Positions 52,254 through 60,019 of a stretch of 64,000 bases of DNA are shown here, in pieces. A program made the translations under genes and the position numbers. The DNA is taken from contig JAEUIC010000044.1 of NCBI GenBank assembly GCA_016795285.1, forward strand, positions 17,501 through 81,500, written 5' to 3'. Within the stretch, counting starts at the first letter, position 1, and the number at the start of each line of letters is the position of its first letter. The notes below the pieces were generated by a model. That model made no database searches. It saw only the letters and a program-made list of their open reading frames with translations, and was not told where the DNA came from. The DNA comes from Planctomycetota bacterium (GTDB taxonomy: Bacteria > Planctomycetota > B15-G4 > SIAN01).

Positions 52254-52259
52254 AAGCTA
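52254..52259 (-). promoter_or_regulatory. -10 element (TAGCTT) of porin promoter
   Basis: On the minus strand TAGCTT begins 16 bases after the start of the last Pho-box unit, the same distance as TAGGTT at the pstS promoter. The leader to the ATG would be about 70 bases. Confidence 0.6.
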
Positions 52260-52264
52260 GGCCG

Positions 52265-52297
52265 CGCGGATGAAGCTCTCGTGAAGCGCAGATGAAC
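52265..52297 (-). promoter_or_regulatory. Pho box (three 11-bp direct repeats) of the porin gene
   Basis: Read on the minus strand, GTTCAT, CTTCAC and CTTCAT begin at 52297, 52286 and 52275, exactly 11 bases apart. Orientation toward the gene is the same as at pstS. This links the porin to the PhoB regulon. Confidence 0.78.
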
Positions 52298-52354
52298 GGC
52301 TCGCGCAGGCTCGCGGAGGCGGCGAGAAGATCCGCGACCGGCGCGGCGCGCCGC

Positions 52355-53029
52355 CTACTGGGCGCGCGCGCGGGCGAGCCGGAGGTGGCGGATCACCTCG
52401 CCGTCGACGAGGAAGACCACGTCCTCGGCGATGTTGGTGGCGTGGTCGGCGATCCGCTCGAGGTGGCGCGACACCGACAGGAGCGACACGGCGCGCTCCA
52501 CGTTGGCCGGATCGCGCTTCATCACCTCCTGCAGCTGCACGAAGCGGCGGCGGTTCTCCTCGTCGACCTCGCGGTCGTCGAGGCAGACCTTGCGCGCGCG
52601 GTCGACGTCGCGCTCGACGAGCGCGTCGATGCACTCGTGGACCATCCAGCGCACCCGCTCCGCCATGCGGCGGAAGTCCTGCGCCCCCTCGATCGGCGGC
52701 TGCTCGCAGAGCGCCGCGGCGCGCTCGGCGATGTTCTTCGCGAGGTCGCCCATCCGCTCGAGGTCGTTGTTGACCTTCAACGCCGTGATGATGAAGCGCA
52801 GGTCGGTCGCGACCGGCTGGTGGAGCGCCAGCATCTTCAAGCAGTGGTCCTCGACCTCGAGCTCCTTGGCGTCGATGGCGTCGTCGCCCGCCTGCACCTG
52901 CGTGGCGAGGTCGCTCCGGCGGTCGATCACCGCGTTGATGGCGAGGTCGGTCGCCTCCTCCACCATGCCCCCCATCATCAGGAGCTGCTTCTTCAGGTGC
53001 TCGACGTCGCGCTGCAGGTGCTTCGACAT
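52355..53029 (-). CDS. phoU: Phosphate signalling protein PhoU
   Basis: 224 residues, all helical, with the two-fold PhoU repeat. The metal-binding E/DxxxD motifs appear as LERMGDLAKNIAER in the first half and LERIADHATNIAEDVVFLVDG in the second. Residues 1-25 (LQRDVEHLKKQLLMMGGMVEEA) are typical. PhoU links the Pst transporter to PhoR and damps the kinase when phosphate is plentiful. It is the last gene of phoB-phoR-phoU, 6 bases after the phoR stop. Its 3' end is near the porin's Pho box, on the same strand; no clear terminator is seen between them. Confidence 0.95.
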   Translation of the reverse strand: MSKHLQRDVEHLKKQLLMMGGMVEEATDLAINAVIDRRSDLATQVQAGDDAIDAKELEVEDHCLKMLALHQPVATDLRFIITALKVNNDLERMGDLAKNIAERAAALCEQPPIEGAQDFRRMAERVRWMVHECIDALVERDVDRARKVCLDDREVDEENRRRFVQLQEVMKRDPANVERAVSLLSVSRHLERIADHATNIAEDVVFLVDGEVIRHLRLARARAQ

Positions 53030-53035
53030 GGTCCC

Positions 53036-54820
53036 TCACTCCTCCGTCGCGGCGCCCTCGGGCGGCCGCGGCAACTCGACCCGGAACGTGCTGCCGCGCC
53101 CGGGCCAGCTCTCGAGCGCGATCGTCCCGCCGTTCGCCTCGCACAGGTGCTTCACGATCGAGAGGCCGAGCCCGGTGCCCGGGACGTCGCGCGCGCGCGC
53201 CTTGTCGACCCGATAGAAGCGCTCGAAGACCCGCCCCTGCTCGGCCGGCTCGATGCCGACTCCCGTGTCGGAGACCTCGAGTCGGGCGTGCCCGGCGTCC
53301 ATCGCCGTGCGCACCTCGACTCGACCGCCCGCGGGAGTGTACTTGAGGGCGTTGTCGACGAGGTTGTCGAGGATCTGCTCGATCGCCAGCGGATCGGCGA
53401 ACGCCGCGGCCGGCGCGAGGTCGGCGGCGAGCGTGATCGACTTCGACTGCGCCGGACCGGCGAAGCGGTCGACCGCCTGGCGCGCTGCTGCGGCCAGGTC
53501 GAGCGCGACGCGCGCCACCGGCCCGTCCGACTCGGCGCGCGCCAGATGGAGCAGGTCGACGGCGAGGTCGGCGAGGCGCGTCACGTGGTGGCCGAGCTTG
53601 CCGAGGAAGCGCTGGCGCGTCGCCGCGTCCATCGCCGGGTCGTCGACCAGCGTCTCGACCAGGCCGCGCATCGCCGCGAGCGGCGTCTTCAGCTCGTGCG
53701 AGACGTTGGCGACGAAGTCGCGCCGCACCGTCTCGAGCCGGCGCAGCTCGGTCACGTCGAGCAACGCGGCGACCGCGCCGCCCGACGGCAGCGCCGCGGC
53801 GCGCACCAGCAGCACCCGCTCGCGACCGCCGAGCAGCAGGTGGACCTCGCGCGAGCGCGGCGCGCCCGCCTCGCCCGGCGCGACGTCGCGCAGGCGCACC
53901 GCCTCGACCAGTTCGGGCGCGCGCACCAGCTCGACGAGCGGGCGGCCGATCGCCCCCTGGTCGGCGACCCCGAGCATCGCGCGCGCGGCGCCGTTGCAGA
54001 GCAGCAGCCGCTCCTCGCCGTCGATCGCGACCACCCCCTCGGCCACGCGGTCGAGCACCAGCGCGAGCTGATCGCGCTCGCGCTGCTGCTCGTCGACCCG
54101 TTCCGCGAGGCGCGTCGCCATCCGCTCGAAGGCGCGCGCCAGCTCGGCGACCTCGTCGCGGCCGCCGTGGTCGAGCGAAGGGCCGGCGCGGCCGTCGGCG
54201 ATCGCGGAAGCCGCCTCGGTCAGCTCCACGATCGGGCGCGTCAGGCGGCGCGCGACGAACCAGGCGAGCAGCAGCGCCACGACCGTTCCGCTCGCGACGC
54301 CGCCGAGCACCGCGCTGCGCAGCCGCGCCGCGCGCGCCGCGACGCTCGGCAGCGGCAGCGCGGCGCGCACGAAGCCGAGCCGCGCGCCGGCCGCCGAGTG
54401 GACCGCGACGCAGACGTAGAGGGTCGGCTGGCCGGTGGTCGCGCTGGTCCGCTCGTCGAGGCCGCGGCCGCTCGCCGCCGCCTCGATCACTTCGGGCCGC
54501 GTGGCGTGGTTCTCCATCGCCGCCGGCGGATCGATCGAGTCGGCCAGCACGCGGCCGTCAGCCGCGATGACGGTGAGCCGGCTGCCGGTCGCCGCGCCGA
54601 GCGCCTCGATGCGCGGCGCGAGGCCGGGCTCCCCGCCTTGCGCCAGCGCGGCGCGCATCGAGTCGGCCAGCAGCACCGCCTGCGCGTCGAGCGCCTCCTC
54701 GATCGCGGCGCGCTGGTCGCGGCCGGCGAAGCGGCTGACGAGCAGGTCGATCAGCACTCCGCTGACGACGACGAGCGAGGCATAGCTGGCGAACAGCTTG
54801 AACAGGATCCGCGACCGCAC
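53036..54820 (-). CDS. phoR: Phosphate-regulon sensor histidine kinase PhoR
   Basis: 594 residues. One N-terminal membrane helix (about 10-28), an extracytoplasmic domain of about 135 residues, a second helix (about 169-190), HAMP (about 191-245) and PAS (about 250-355). The dimerisation domain has the phospho-acceptor His375 (FVANVSHELKTPLAAM), followed by an HATPase domain (ILDNLVDNALKYTPAGG, VSDTGVGI, FERFYRVDKARA, GTGLGLSIVKHLCEANGG). Unlike E. coli PhoR it keeps a sizeable periplasmic domain, as in Bacillus PhoR and many other bacteria. It lies 4 bases after the phoB stop. PAS-mediated contact with PstB/PhoU is the expected input. Confidence 0.93.
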   Translation of the reverse strand: MRSRILFKLFASYASLVVVSGVLIDLLVSRFAGRDQRAAIEEALDAQAVLLADSMRAALAQGGEPGLAPRIEALGAATGSRLTVIAADGRVLADSIDPPAAMENHATRPEVIEAAASGRGLDERTSATTGQPTLYVCVAVHSAAGARLGFVRAALPLPSVAARAARLRSAVLGGVASGTVVALLLAWFVARRLTRPIVELTEAASAIADGRAGPSLDHGGRDEVAELARAFERMATRLAERVDEQQRERDQLALVLDRVAEGVVAIDGEERLLLCNGAARAMLGVADQGAIGRPLVELVRAPELVEAVRLRDVAPGEAGAPRSREVHLLLGGRERVLLVRAAALPSGGAVAALLDVTELRRLETVRRDFVANVSHELKTPLAAMRGLVETLVDDPAMDAATRQRFLGKLGHHVTRLADLAVDLLHLARAESDGPVARVALDLAAAARQAVDRFAGPAQSKSITLAADLAPAAAFADPLAIEQILDNLVDNALKYTPAGGRVEVRTAMDAGHARLEVSDTGVGIEPAEQGRVFERFYRVDKARARDVPGTGLGLSIVKHLCEANGGTIALESWPGRGSTFRVELPRPPEGAATEE

Positions 54821-54824
54821 CCAC

Positions 54825-55526
54825 TCACTCCCGATCGTCGCGGAAGCGATAGCCGACGCCGCGCACGGTCTCGAGCCGCTCGCGCTCCTCGCCGAGCTTC
54901 TTGCGGATCGAGCGGACGTGGACGTCGACGTTGCGGTCGAGCACGACGGCGTGCTCGCCGATCGCGCGCGAGAGCAGCTGGTCGCGGGTGAGGACGCGCC
55001 CGGGATGGGCGGCGAGGAAGTGGAGCAGGCGCAGCTCGGTCGGCGTGAAGGTGACCGGCTCGCCGCGCACCACCACCTCGTGGCGAGCGCGATCGATGAC
55101 GAGGCCGCTGAACTCGAGCCGGTCGCCGTCGCCGTTGCGCGAGGGCGCTGCCTGCGCGCGCCGCAGCACTGCGCGCAGCCGCGCGATCAGCTCGCGCGGG
55201 CTGAAGGGCTTCGGGATGTAGTCGTCGGCGCCGAGACCGAGGCCGACCACCACGTCCGCCTCCTCGCCCTTCGCCGTCACCATCAGGATCGGCAGGGCGC
55301 GCGTGACCTCGTCGGCGCGCAGTCGCCGGCAGATCTCGAGCCCGTCCATGCCGGGCAGCATCAGGTCGAGCACCAGCGCGTCCGGCAACTCGGAGCGCGC
55401 CTGCTTCAGGCCGACCTCGCCATCGCGCGCGGTCAGCACGCGGTAGCCCTCGCGCGAGAGGTTGTACTCCAGCACTTCCAGGATGTCGGGCTCGTCCTCG
55501 ACGACGAGGATCTTCTGCCGCTTCAA
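54825..55526 (-). CDS. phoB: Phosphate-regulon response regulator PhoB
   Basis: 233 residues from a TTG start at 55526 with GAGGTG just upstream. The receiver domain has the acidic pair Glu10/Asp11 (VVEDEPD), phospho-acceptor Asp54 (ALVLDLMLPG) and Lys in YIPKPFSPREL. An OmpR-type winged helix follows (VTFTPTELRLLHFLAAHPGRVLTRDQLL, DRNVDVHVRSIRKKLGEERERLETVRGVGYRF). An in-frame GTG at 55610 would add 28 residues, but it would lie too close to the Pho box for a normal promoter and leader, and family length also favours the TTG. The regulator should bind the 11-bp repeats at pstS, the porin gene and its own promoter. Confidence 0.92.
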   Translation of the reverse strand: MKRQKILVVEDEPDILEVLEYNLSREGYRVLTARDGEVGLKQARSELPDALVLDLMLPGMDGLEICRRLRADEVTRALPILMVTAKGEEADVVVGLGLGADDYIPKPFSPRELIARLRAVLRRAQAAPSRNGDGDRLEFSGLVIDRARHEVVVRGEPVTFTPTELRLLHFLAAHPGRVLTRDQLLSRAIGEHAVVLDRNVDVHVRSIRKKLGEERERLETVRGVGYRFRDDRE

Positions 55527-55632
55527 ATTGCACCTCAGCTCGTGGCGGGCGCCACCGTCGGTACCGCAGGCGGGACCGGATCGGGGTGGCACGGTCGGCA
55601 CGGTAGTCACCGGCGACCAAGAATCGGAGGGG

Positions 55633-55654
55633 GTCGCGTGAAGGGTCGATGAAG
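55633..55654 (-). promoter_or_regulatory. Pho box (two 11-bp repeats) upstream of phoB
   Basis: Read on the minus strand, CTTCAT and CTTCAC begin at 55654 and 55643, 11 bases apart, about 107-128 bases before the phoB TTG. A third unit is only poorly matched. The expected -10 position reads CCGATT, weaker than at pstS or the porin, which would fit modest autoregulation. Confidence 0.6.
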
Positions 55655-55786
55655 AGGCGCCGCCGCGGGCGCGCGAATTGCAGGATCTCCCGCTGTCGGC
55701 TCGGCGCCGGGAAGCGCCGCGCGGTCGGTGGCTCGGGCGCCAGGCGCCAGGGCCGCCCGATCGCGGCGCCGCGAGGAGGATCGCCC

Positions 55787-56236
55787 ATGGAGTTCCGCAG
55801 GCTCGTCTTCGCCACCGACCTCTCGGACGTCTCGTTCCAGGCGTGGCCAGCCGCTCTCACGATGGCGCAGAAGTTCGGCGCCGAGCTGCACGTCGTCTGC
55901 GTCCTCGAGGAGCCCTATGCGCTCGCTCCCTACGAGCAGTACGGGGCGCTGTTGCGCGCGCTCCAGGAGCTGCGCCCGCAGCTCGAGGGGCGGCTGCGCG
56001 AGCGGGTGAAGGACCACCCGGCCGGGGTCCAGGTCACGACGGCGGTGGTCGAGGCGGCCTCGCCCGCCCACGCGATCATCGACTACGCGAAGAAGGTCGC
56101 GGCGGACCTGATCGTCACCACGACGCACGGGCGCGGCGGTTTCTCCCACCTGCTGCTCGGCAGCGTGACGGAGAAGCTGCTGCGGCTCGCGCCGGTGCCG
56201 GTGCTCGTGGTGCGCGCGGAGGAGCGCGCGAAGTAG
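55787..56236 (+). CDS. Universal stress protein (UspA family)
   Basis: 149 residues. A single UspA domain: the start FRRLVFATDLSDVSFQAW, the strand LHVVCVLEEPYAL and the ATP-binding signature THGRGGFSHLLLGSVTEKLLRLAPVPVLVVR (G-x2-G-x9-G-S/T type). It therefore probably binds ATP. GGAGGA is 7 bases before the ATG at 55787. The gene is divergent from phoB; the 260-base gap between them holds the phoB Pho box. The box is oriented toward phoB, so phosphate control of this gene is possible but not shown. Confidence 0.9.
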   Translation: MEFRRLVFATDLSDVSFQAWPAALTMAQKFGAELHVVCVLEEPYALAPYEQYGALLRALQELRPQLEGRLRERVKDHPAGVQVTTAVVEAASPAHAIIDYAKKVAADLIVTTTHGRGGFSHLLLGSVTEKLLRLAPVPVLVVRAEERAK

Positions 56237-56275
56237 GACGACGTCCCGCGGGCGGCCGCGCGGCCGGCGCTTCGT

Positions 56276-57250
56276 TCAGCGCGCGCGCCGGCGCGTGGCG
56301 GCGCGGCGCGCCACTGGCTTCGCCTTCGCCGCCTTCGCGGCGGCGCGCGGCAGCGTCCGCTTCGGCTTCGCGGCCACCTTCGCCTTCGCCGTCGCTCTCG
56401 CGGCCAACTTCGGCTTCGCGCTCGGCTTCGCGCTCGGCTTCGCGCTCGGCTTCGCGCTCGGCTTCGTGCTCGGCGTCGCGGCTGGCTTCGTGCTCGGCTT
56501 TGCCTGCGCCCCTTGCGCCGCGACCGCCTTCGCCGCGCGCGCGGCCGCCTCGGGATCGCCGAGGTAGCCGTGGCGCAACGGCTTCAGCTCCTCGTCGAGC
56601 TCGTAGACCAGCGGGATCCCGGTCGGGATGTTGAGGTCGACGATCTGCTCGCGCGGGATCTGCCCGAGGTACATGACGAGCGCGCGCAGGCTGTTGCCGT
56701 GCGCCGCCACCAGCACGCGCTTGCCGGCGCGCAACGCGGGCGCGATCTGCTCATGCCAGCACGGCAAGAAGCGCGCGACCGTGTCGGCGAGGCTCTCGCC
56801 CGACGGAAACGCATCGGCCGGCAGCGCCGAATAGCGCGAGTCGCCGAGCTCGGCATCGCGGCGCGGGTCGCCGTTCTTCAAGGGCGGGGGCGGGATGTCG
56901 TAGCTGCGCCGCCAGATCTTCACCTGCTCCTCGCCGAAGCGCGCGGCGGTCTCGGCCTTGTTCAGCCCCTGGAGGTCTCCGTAGTGGCGCTCGTTCAGCC
57001 GCCAGTTCGGATGGATCGGGAGCCACATCTGGTCGAGCTGCTCGAGAGCGAGCCAGAGCGTCTTGATCGCGCGCTTCAGCAGGCTCGTGTAGGCGACGTC
57101 GAAGCGCAGCCCCGCGTCGCGCAGCAGCCGCCCCGCCTCCTGCGCTTCGCGCACCCCCTTCTCGGAGAGCTCGACATCGGTCCATCCGGTGAAGCGGTTC
57201 TGCTGGTTCCAGACGCTTTCACCGTGACGCAGCAGGACGAGGCTCTTCAT
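56276..57250 (-). CDS. gpmA: 2,3-bisphosphoglycerate-dependent phosphoglycerate mutase with Lys/Ala/Pro-rich tail
   Basis: 324 residues; ordinary GpmA has about 230-250. The enzyme interconverts 3- and 2-phosphoglycerate in glycolysis. Catalytic His9 is in LLRHGESVWN. NRFTGWTDVELSEKG, LNERHYGDLQGLNKAE, DAFPSGESLADTV and VLVAAHGNSLRALVMYL (second His) are all intact, and the enzyme domain ends with IPLVYELDE. From about residue 248 there is a strongly basic tail of roughly 75 residues built from Lys, Ala, Pro, Thr and Arg. It includes perfect AKPS repeats and an Arg-rich end (RRAATRRRAR), like the C-terminus of histone H1. The tail is encoded by 12-bp tandem repeats. The enzyme is likely active; the tail may bind nucleic acid or polyphosphate (inference). 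Confidence 0.92.
   Translation of the reverse strand: MKSLVLLRHGESVWNQQNRFTGWTDVELSEKGVREAQEAGRLLRDAGLRFDVAYTSLLKRAIKTLWLALEQLDQMWLPIHPNWRLNERHYGDLQGLNKAETAARFGEEQVKIWRRSYDIPPPPLKNGDPRRDAELGDSRYSALPADAFPSGESLADTVARFLPCWHEQIAPALRAGKRVLVAAHGNSLRALVMYLGQIPREQIVDLNIPTGIPLVYELDEELKPLRHGYLGDPEAAARAAKAVAAQGAQAKPSTKPAATPSTKPSAKPSAKPSAKPSAKPKLAARATAKAKVAAKPKRTLPRAAAKAAKAKPVARRAATRRRAR
56411..56470. repeat. 12-bp tandem repeat, five copies, within the gpmA tail
   Basis: CGGCTTCGCGCT is repeated four times without change and a fifth time with one substitution (GTGCT). On the coding strand each unit encodes Ser-Ala-Lys-Pro. Because 12 is a multiple of 3, gain or loss of units would change tail length without a frameshift. 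Degenerate copies continue on both sides. Confidence 0.95.
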
Positions 57251-57302
57251 CGCAGGCTCCGGGTCGGGGAGGCGGGCACTCAAGCCGCACCGCTGCGACC
57301 GT

Positions 57303-57515
57303 TCAAGCGTCCCGCGGCGCCCCCGGCGCCTCGTCGAGCTCGCCGCCGATGCCGGGACCGCCCCCCTCCTCCTCCGCCCACGGATCGTCGGCGACATGGC
57401 CCCCCTTCGCGGCGCACGTCGCGTCGCAGAAGTAGAGCTGCTCCCCATCGACCTCGCGCCGCAGCGCGACGGCCACGTCGATCGCCTTGCCGCACGCATC
57501 GCAGTGGATTCGCAT
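57303..57515 (-). CDS. Small zinc-finger-like protein, 70 residues
   Basis: AGGAG lies 6 bases before the ATG, a strong sign that this short gene is real. MRIHCDACGKAIDV (Cys5, Cys8) and YFCDATCAAKGGH (Cys30, Cys34 with a nearby His) make a likely zinc site of the treble-clef or MYND/YHS-like type. The C-terminal half is acidic and Gly/Pro-rich. It is too small for an enzyme and may be a metal-binding adaptor. gpmA follows 52 bases downstream on the same strand. Confidence 0.7.
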   Translation of the reverse strand: MRIHCDACGKAIDVAVALRREVDGEQLYFCDATCAAKGGHVADDPWAEEEGGGPGIGGELDEAPGAPRDA

Positions 57516-57712
57516 GGCGGAACTCCTGTGGCAAGCAGCGCCACCGTCGGGCGTTTCGCCCCGAGAGCAGCGTCGATCGTGGGCGGCATCGCCCAGCGAG
57601 TCGCGCCGCGACGGTCAGCGGCTGGCCGAAGGAGCGACGTGGCAAGCGCGATGCCTGCCGGCGATCGGCGACCGCGCGCGACCGCCGACGAGCGGCCAGC
57701 GCCCCGCTCGGG

Positions 57713-59050
57713 TCACCAGTCGCGCCGCGCCACGAAGAGGCAGGTGAGGGTCACCATCGCCGCCGCGAAGAGCGCCGTGGTGCCGCCTGCGAACCACCAG
57801 TCGACGGTCGGTGCGGCGCCGTAGATCCGCGCGGCCGAGTCGGCGGCGAGATGGTCGCGCGCCAACATCCACTGGTTCAAGCGGGTGAGGTCGGACGACT
57901 TCGGCAGGATCCAGTAGGCCGCGTCGATGACCGGCTTCCAGCGCGTCGCCCGATCGACCTGCCCGCTCTCGATCAACATCCGCAGCGTCTGCACGATCCC
58001 CTCGAGCCCCCACGCCATCAGCCCCGCCAGCGAGGCGAGCGTGACGTGGCGAGTCGCCGCGCCGACCAGCATCGCGACCGGATAGATGGCGGCGAAGACC
58101 AGCGTGCAGGTGAGCGCGCAGCCGATCAGGCCGAACTTCCAGAAGCCGGTCGTCACGCCGAGCGCCACGACGCAGCCGCAGAAGAGCAGCGTCCAGAGCA
58201 GCAGGACGAAGAGCACGGCGCCGAGGTACTTGAAGAGGATCAGCCGCACCCGACCGACCGGGCGGGCGAGCAGCAGGTCGAAGCGCCCCTTCTGCAGCAG
58301 CTCGGGCAGCGCGGCCGCGAACATGCTGAGCAGCACGAGGATGCCGATGAAGCCGGCGAACCGCTCGGCGACGCCCGCCTGCAGCTCGGCGAGGAACTCC
58401 GCCTGCGAGTGGTCCTCGAGCGCGGTCGAGAAGGCGCCGAAGCACCAGCTCACCTCGCAGGCGCCGCGCAGCTCGAGCGGCCGCTCGACGCCGGCGCCGA
58501 CCACGAAGCGGCGCGGCGAGTCGGGATCGAGGCGCACCACCACCGGCGCGAACCCGGCCGCGCGGAAGCGCGACTCGAGGACCGCACGGTGCTCCTCGGG
58601 TCCGATCGGCGCTTGCGCAGCGTCCGCCTCGCTCGGCGCCCCGCCGCGGGACGCGGCGCGCCCTTCGCCGCGCGCCATCCGTTCGACGCTGCGCCAGGCG
58701 ACGTAGAGGCCGTCGACCTCGCCCGTGTCGGCGAACTCGAGTTCGACTACGCGCAGCCCGTCGATGCCGAGCGGGAAGTCGTCCTCCGGCCGCGGGGCGC
58801 GCGGCTCGGCGACGCTGACCCGCACCGCGCTGATGCGAGACATCGTCCCGACGAACATCCCCTGGCGCATCCGCTGCTCGCCGAGCGTCTGCGCGGCGCG
58901 GCGGAGCGCAGCGTCGGCGTCGACCGGCGTGAACGAGAGGCTGCCGAAGAACGCCACGACGACCAGGCCGAGCAGCCCGAGCACCCAGATCACCCGCTTG
59001 TCGCGCGACTCGCGCCAGACGTCGCGGACGAGCGCGAGGAAGGCGTTCAT
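57713..59050 (-). CDS. ABC-2 type transporter permease
   Basis: 445 residues. The membrane part of an ABC exporter. The first helix (VIWVLGLLGLVVVAFFGSLSF, about 20-40) is followed by an extracytoplasmic region of about 200 residues with no recognised motif. At least five further helices follow from about 245 (FAGFIGILVLLSMFAAALPELL, LFKYLGAVLFVLLLWTLLFCGCVVAL, and later ones). The segment LPELLQKGRFDLLLARPVGRVRLILFKYLG is typical of ABC-2 permeases of the NosY/YhaP group. The start codon overlaps the ATPase stop (ATGA), so the pair is translationally coupled. The substrate is unknown. Confidence 0.85.
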   Translation of the reverse strand: MNAFLALVRDVWRESRDKRVIWVLGLLGLVVVAFFGSLSFTPVDADAALRRAAQTLGEQRMRQGMFVGTMSRISAVRVSVAEPRAPRPEDDFPLGIDGLRVVELEFADTGEVDGLYVAWRSVERMARGEGRAASRGGAPSEADAAQAPIGPEEHRAVLESRFRAAGFAPVVVRLDPDSPRRFVVGAGVERPLELRGACEVSWCFGAFSTALEDHSQAEFLAELQAGVAERFAGFIGILVLLSMFAAALPELLQKGRFDLLLARPVGRVRLILFKYLGAVLFVLLLWTLLFCGCVVALGVTTGFWKFGLIGCALTCTLVFAAIYPVAMLVGAATRHVTLASLAGLMAWGLEGIVQTLRMLIESGQVDRATRWKPVIDAAYWILPKSSDLTRLNQWMLARDHLAADSAARIYGAAPTVDWWFAGGTTALFAAAMVTLTCLFVARRDW

Positions 59051-59964
59051 CGCTCGCCCTCCCGGAGGCTCGCCAGGAAAACCGCTTCGAGGCTCTGCCG
59101 TTTCTGCGCGAGGCCGCGCACGCCGAGCCCGCGCGCGCGCAGGAAGTCGATCACCGCGTCGATCTGCTCGTCGCGCTCGAGCGCGATCTCGACGCCTCGC
59201 TCCCCCGCCGCGGTCGCCGGCCCGAAGGCGCGCGACAGCTCGCCGAGGAGCGCGTCGCCGGCCGGCTGCGAGAGCGTCACCTGCAGCGTCCGCTCGCTCT
59301 GCGTCAGCTGCTCGATCGTGCCGACCCGCACCAGCTCGCCGTCGCGGAGGATCCCGACGCGGTCGCAGAGCTGTTCCACCTCCGACAGCAGGTGGGAGTT
59401 GAGGAAGATCGTGCGCCCCTTCGCCCGCTCCGCCTCGAGCAGCGTACGGACGTGGGCGCGCCCCACCGGGTCGATGCCGTCGGTCGGTTCGTCGAGGAAG
59501 AGCACCTCGGGGTCGGCGATCAGCGCCTGCGCCAAGCCGAGCCGCTGCTTCATCCCCTTCGAGAAGCCGCGCACCTTGCTGTGCGTCGAGTCGGCGAGGC
59601 CGACCTCGGCCAGCAGCGCGGCGGCGCGCGGGCGAGCGGCGCGCGGCGAGAGCCCCGAGAGCCCGGCGTAGAAGAGCAGCGCGCTCTCGGCGGTGTGGTA
59701 GTCGGGGAAGCGATGGTCTTCCGGCAGGTAGCCGACGCGCTGGCGCGACGCGGTCTGGCGCGACGAGGTGCCGAGCAGCGCCGTGCGACCGCGGCTCGGC
59801 CGGACGATGTCGAGCAGCACCTTCACCAGCGTCGTCTTGCCGGCGCCGTTGGGGCCGAGCAGCCCGAAGATCTCGCCGCGCTCGACGGACAGCGACACCT
59901 CGCGCAGCGCTCGGACGCCGCTGCGATAGGTCTTCGAGACCGCTTCGGCCACGATCGCGCTCAT
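59047..59964 (-). CDS. ABC transporter ATP-binding protein
   Basis: 305 residues. Walker A is GPNGAGKTT, the Q-loop region is VGYLPEDHRFPDYHTAES, the ABC signature is FSKGMKQRLGLAQALI (SKGMKQR in place of SGGQ, common in ABC-2 exporters), Walker B is VLFLDEPTDGIDP and the switch His is in LNSHLLSEVEQLCDR. About 80 C-terminal residues form an accessory domain. The start ATG at 59964 is preferred over 59979; a longer open frame upstream adds Arg/Ala-rich sequence. The partner permease overlaps downstream. The SafE-like gene lies 55 bases upstream on the same strand. Confidence 0.9.
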   Translation of the reverse strand: MSAIVAEAVSKTYRSGVRALREVSLSVERGEIFGLLGPNGAGKTTLVKVLLDIVRPSRGRTALLGTSSRQTASRQRVGYLPEDHRFPDYHTAESALLFYAGLSGLSPRAARPRAAALLAEVGLADSTHSKVRGFSKGMKQRLGLAQALIADPEVLFLDEPTDGIDPVGRAHVRTLLEAERAKGRTIFLNSHLLSEVEQLCDRVGILRDGELVRVGTIEQLTQSERTLQVTLSQPAGDALLGELSRAFGPATAAGERGVEIALERDEQIDAVIDFLRARGLGVRGLAQKRQSLEAVFLASLREGER

Positions 59965-60019
59965 CCGGCGTCGCTCCATCGTTCCCGCGAGGCGGTCGGA
60001 TGGTAGCGGCGCAGCGCGC

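Noticed and set aside
56411..56470. Short direct repeats as a CRISPR array
   Set aside because: The 12-bp units are contiguous with no spacers and encode a protein tail in frame.
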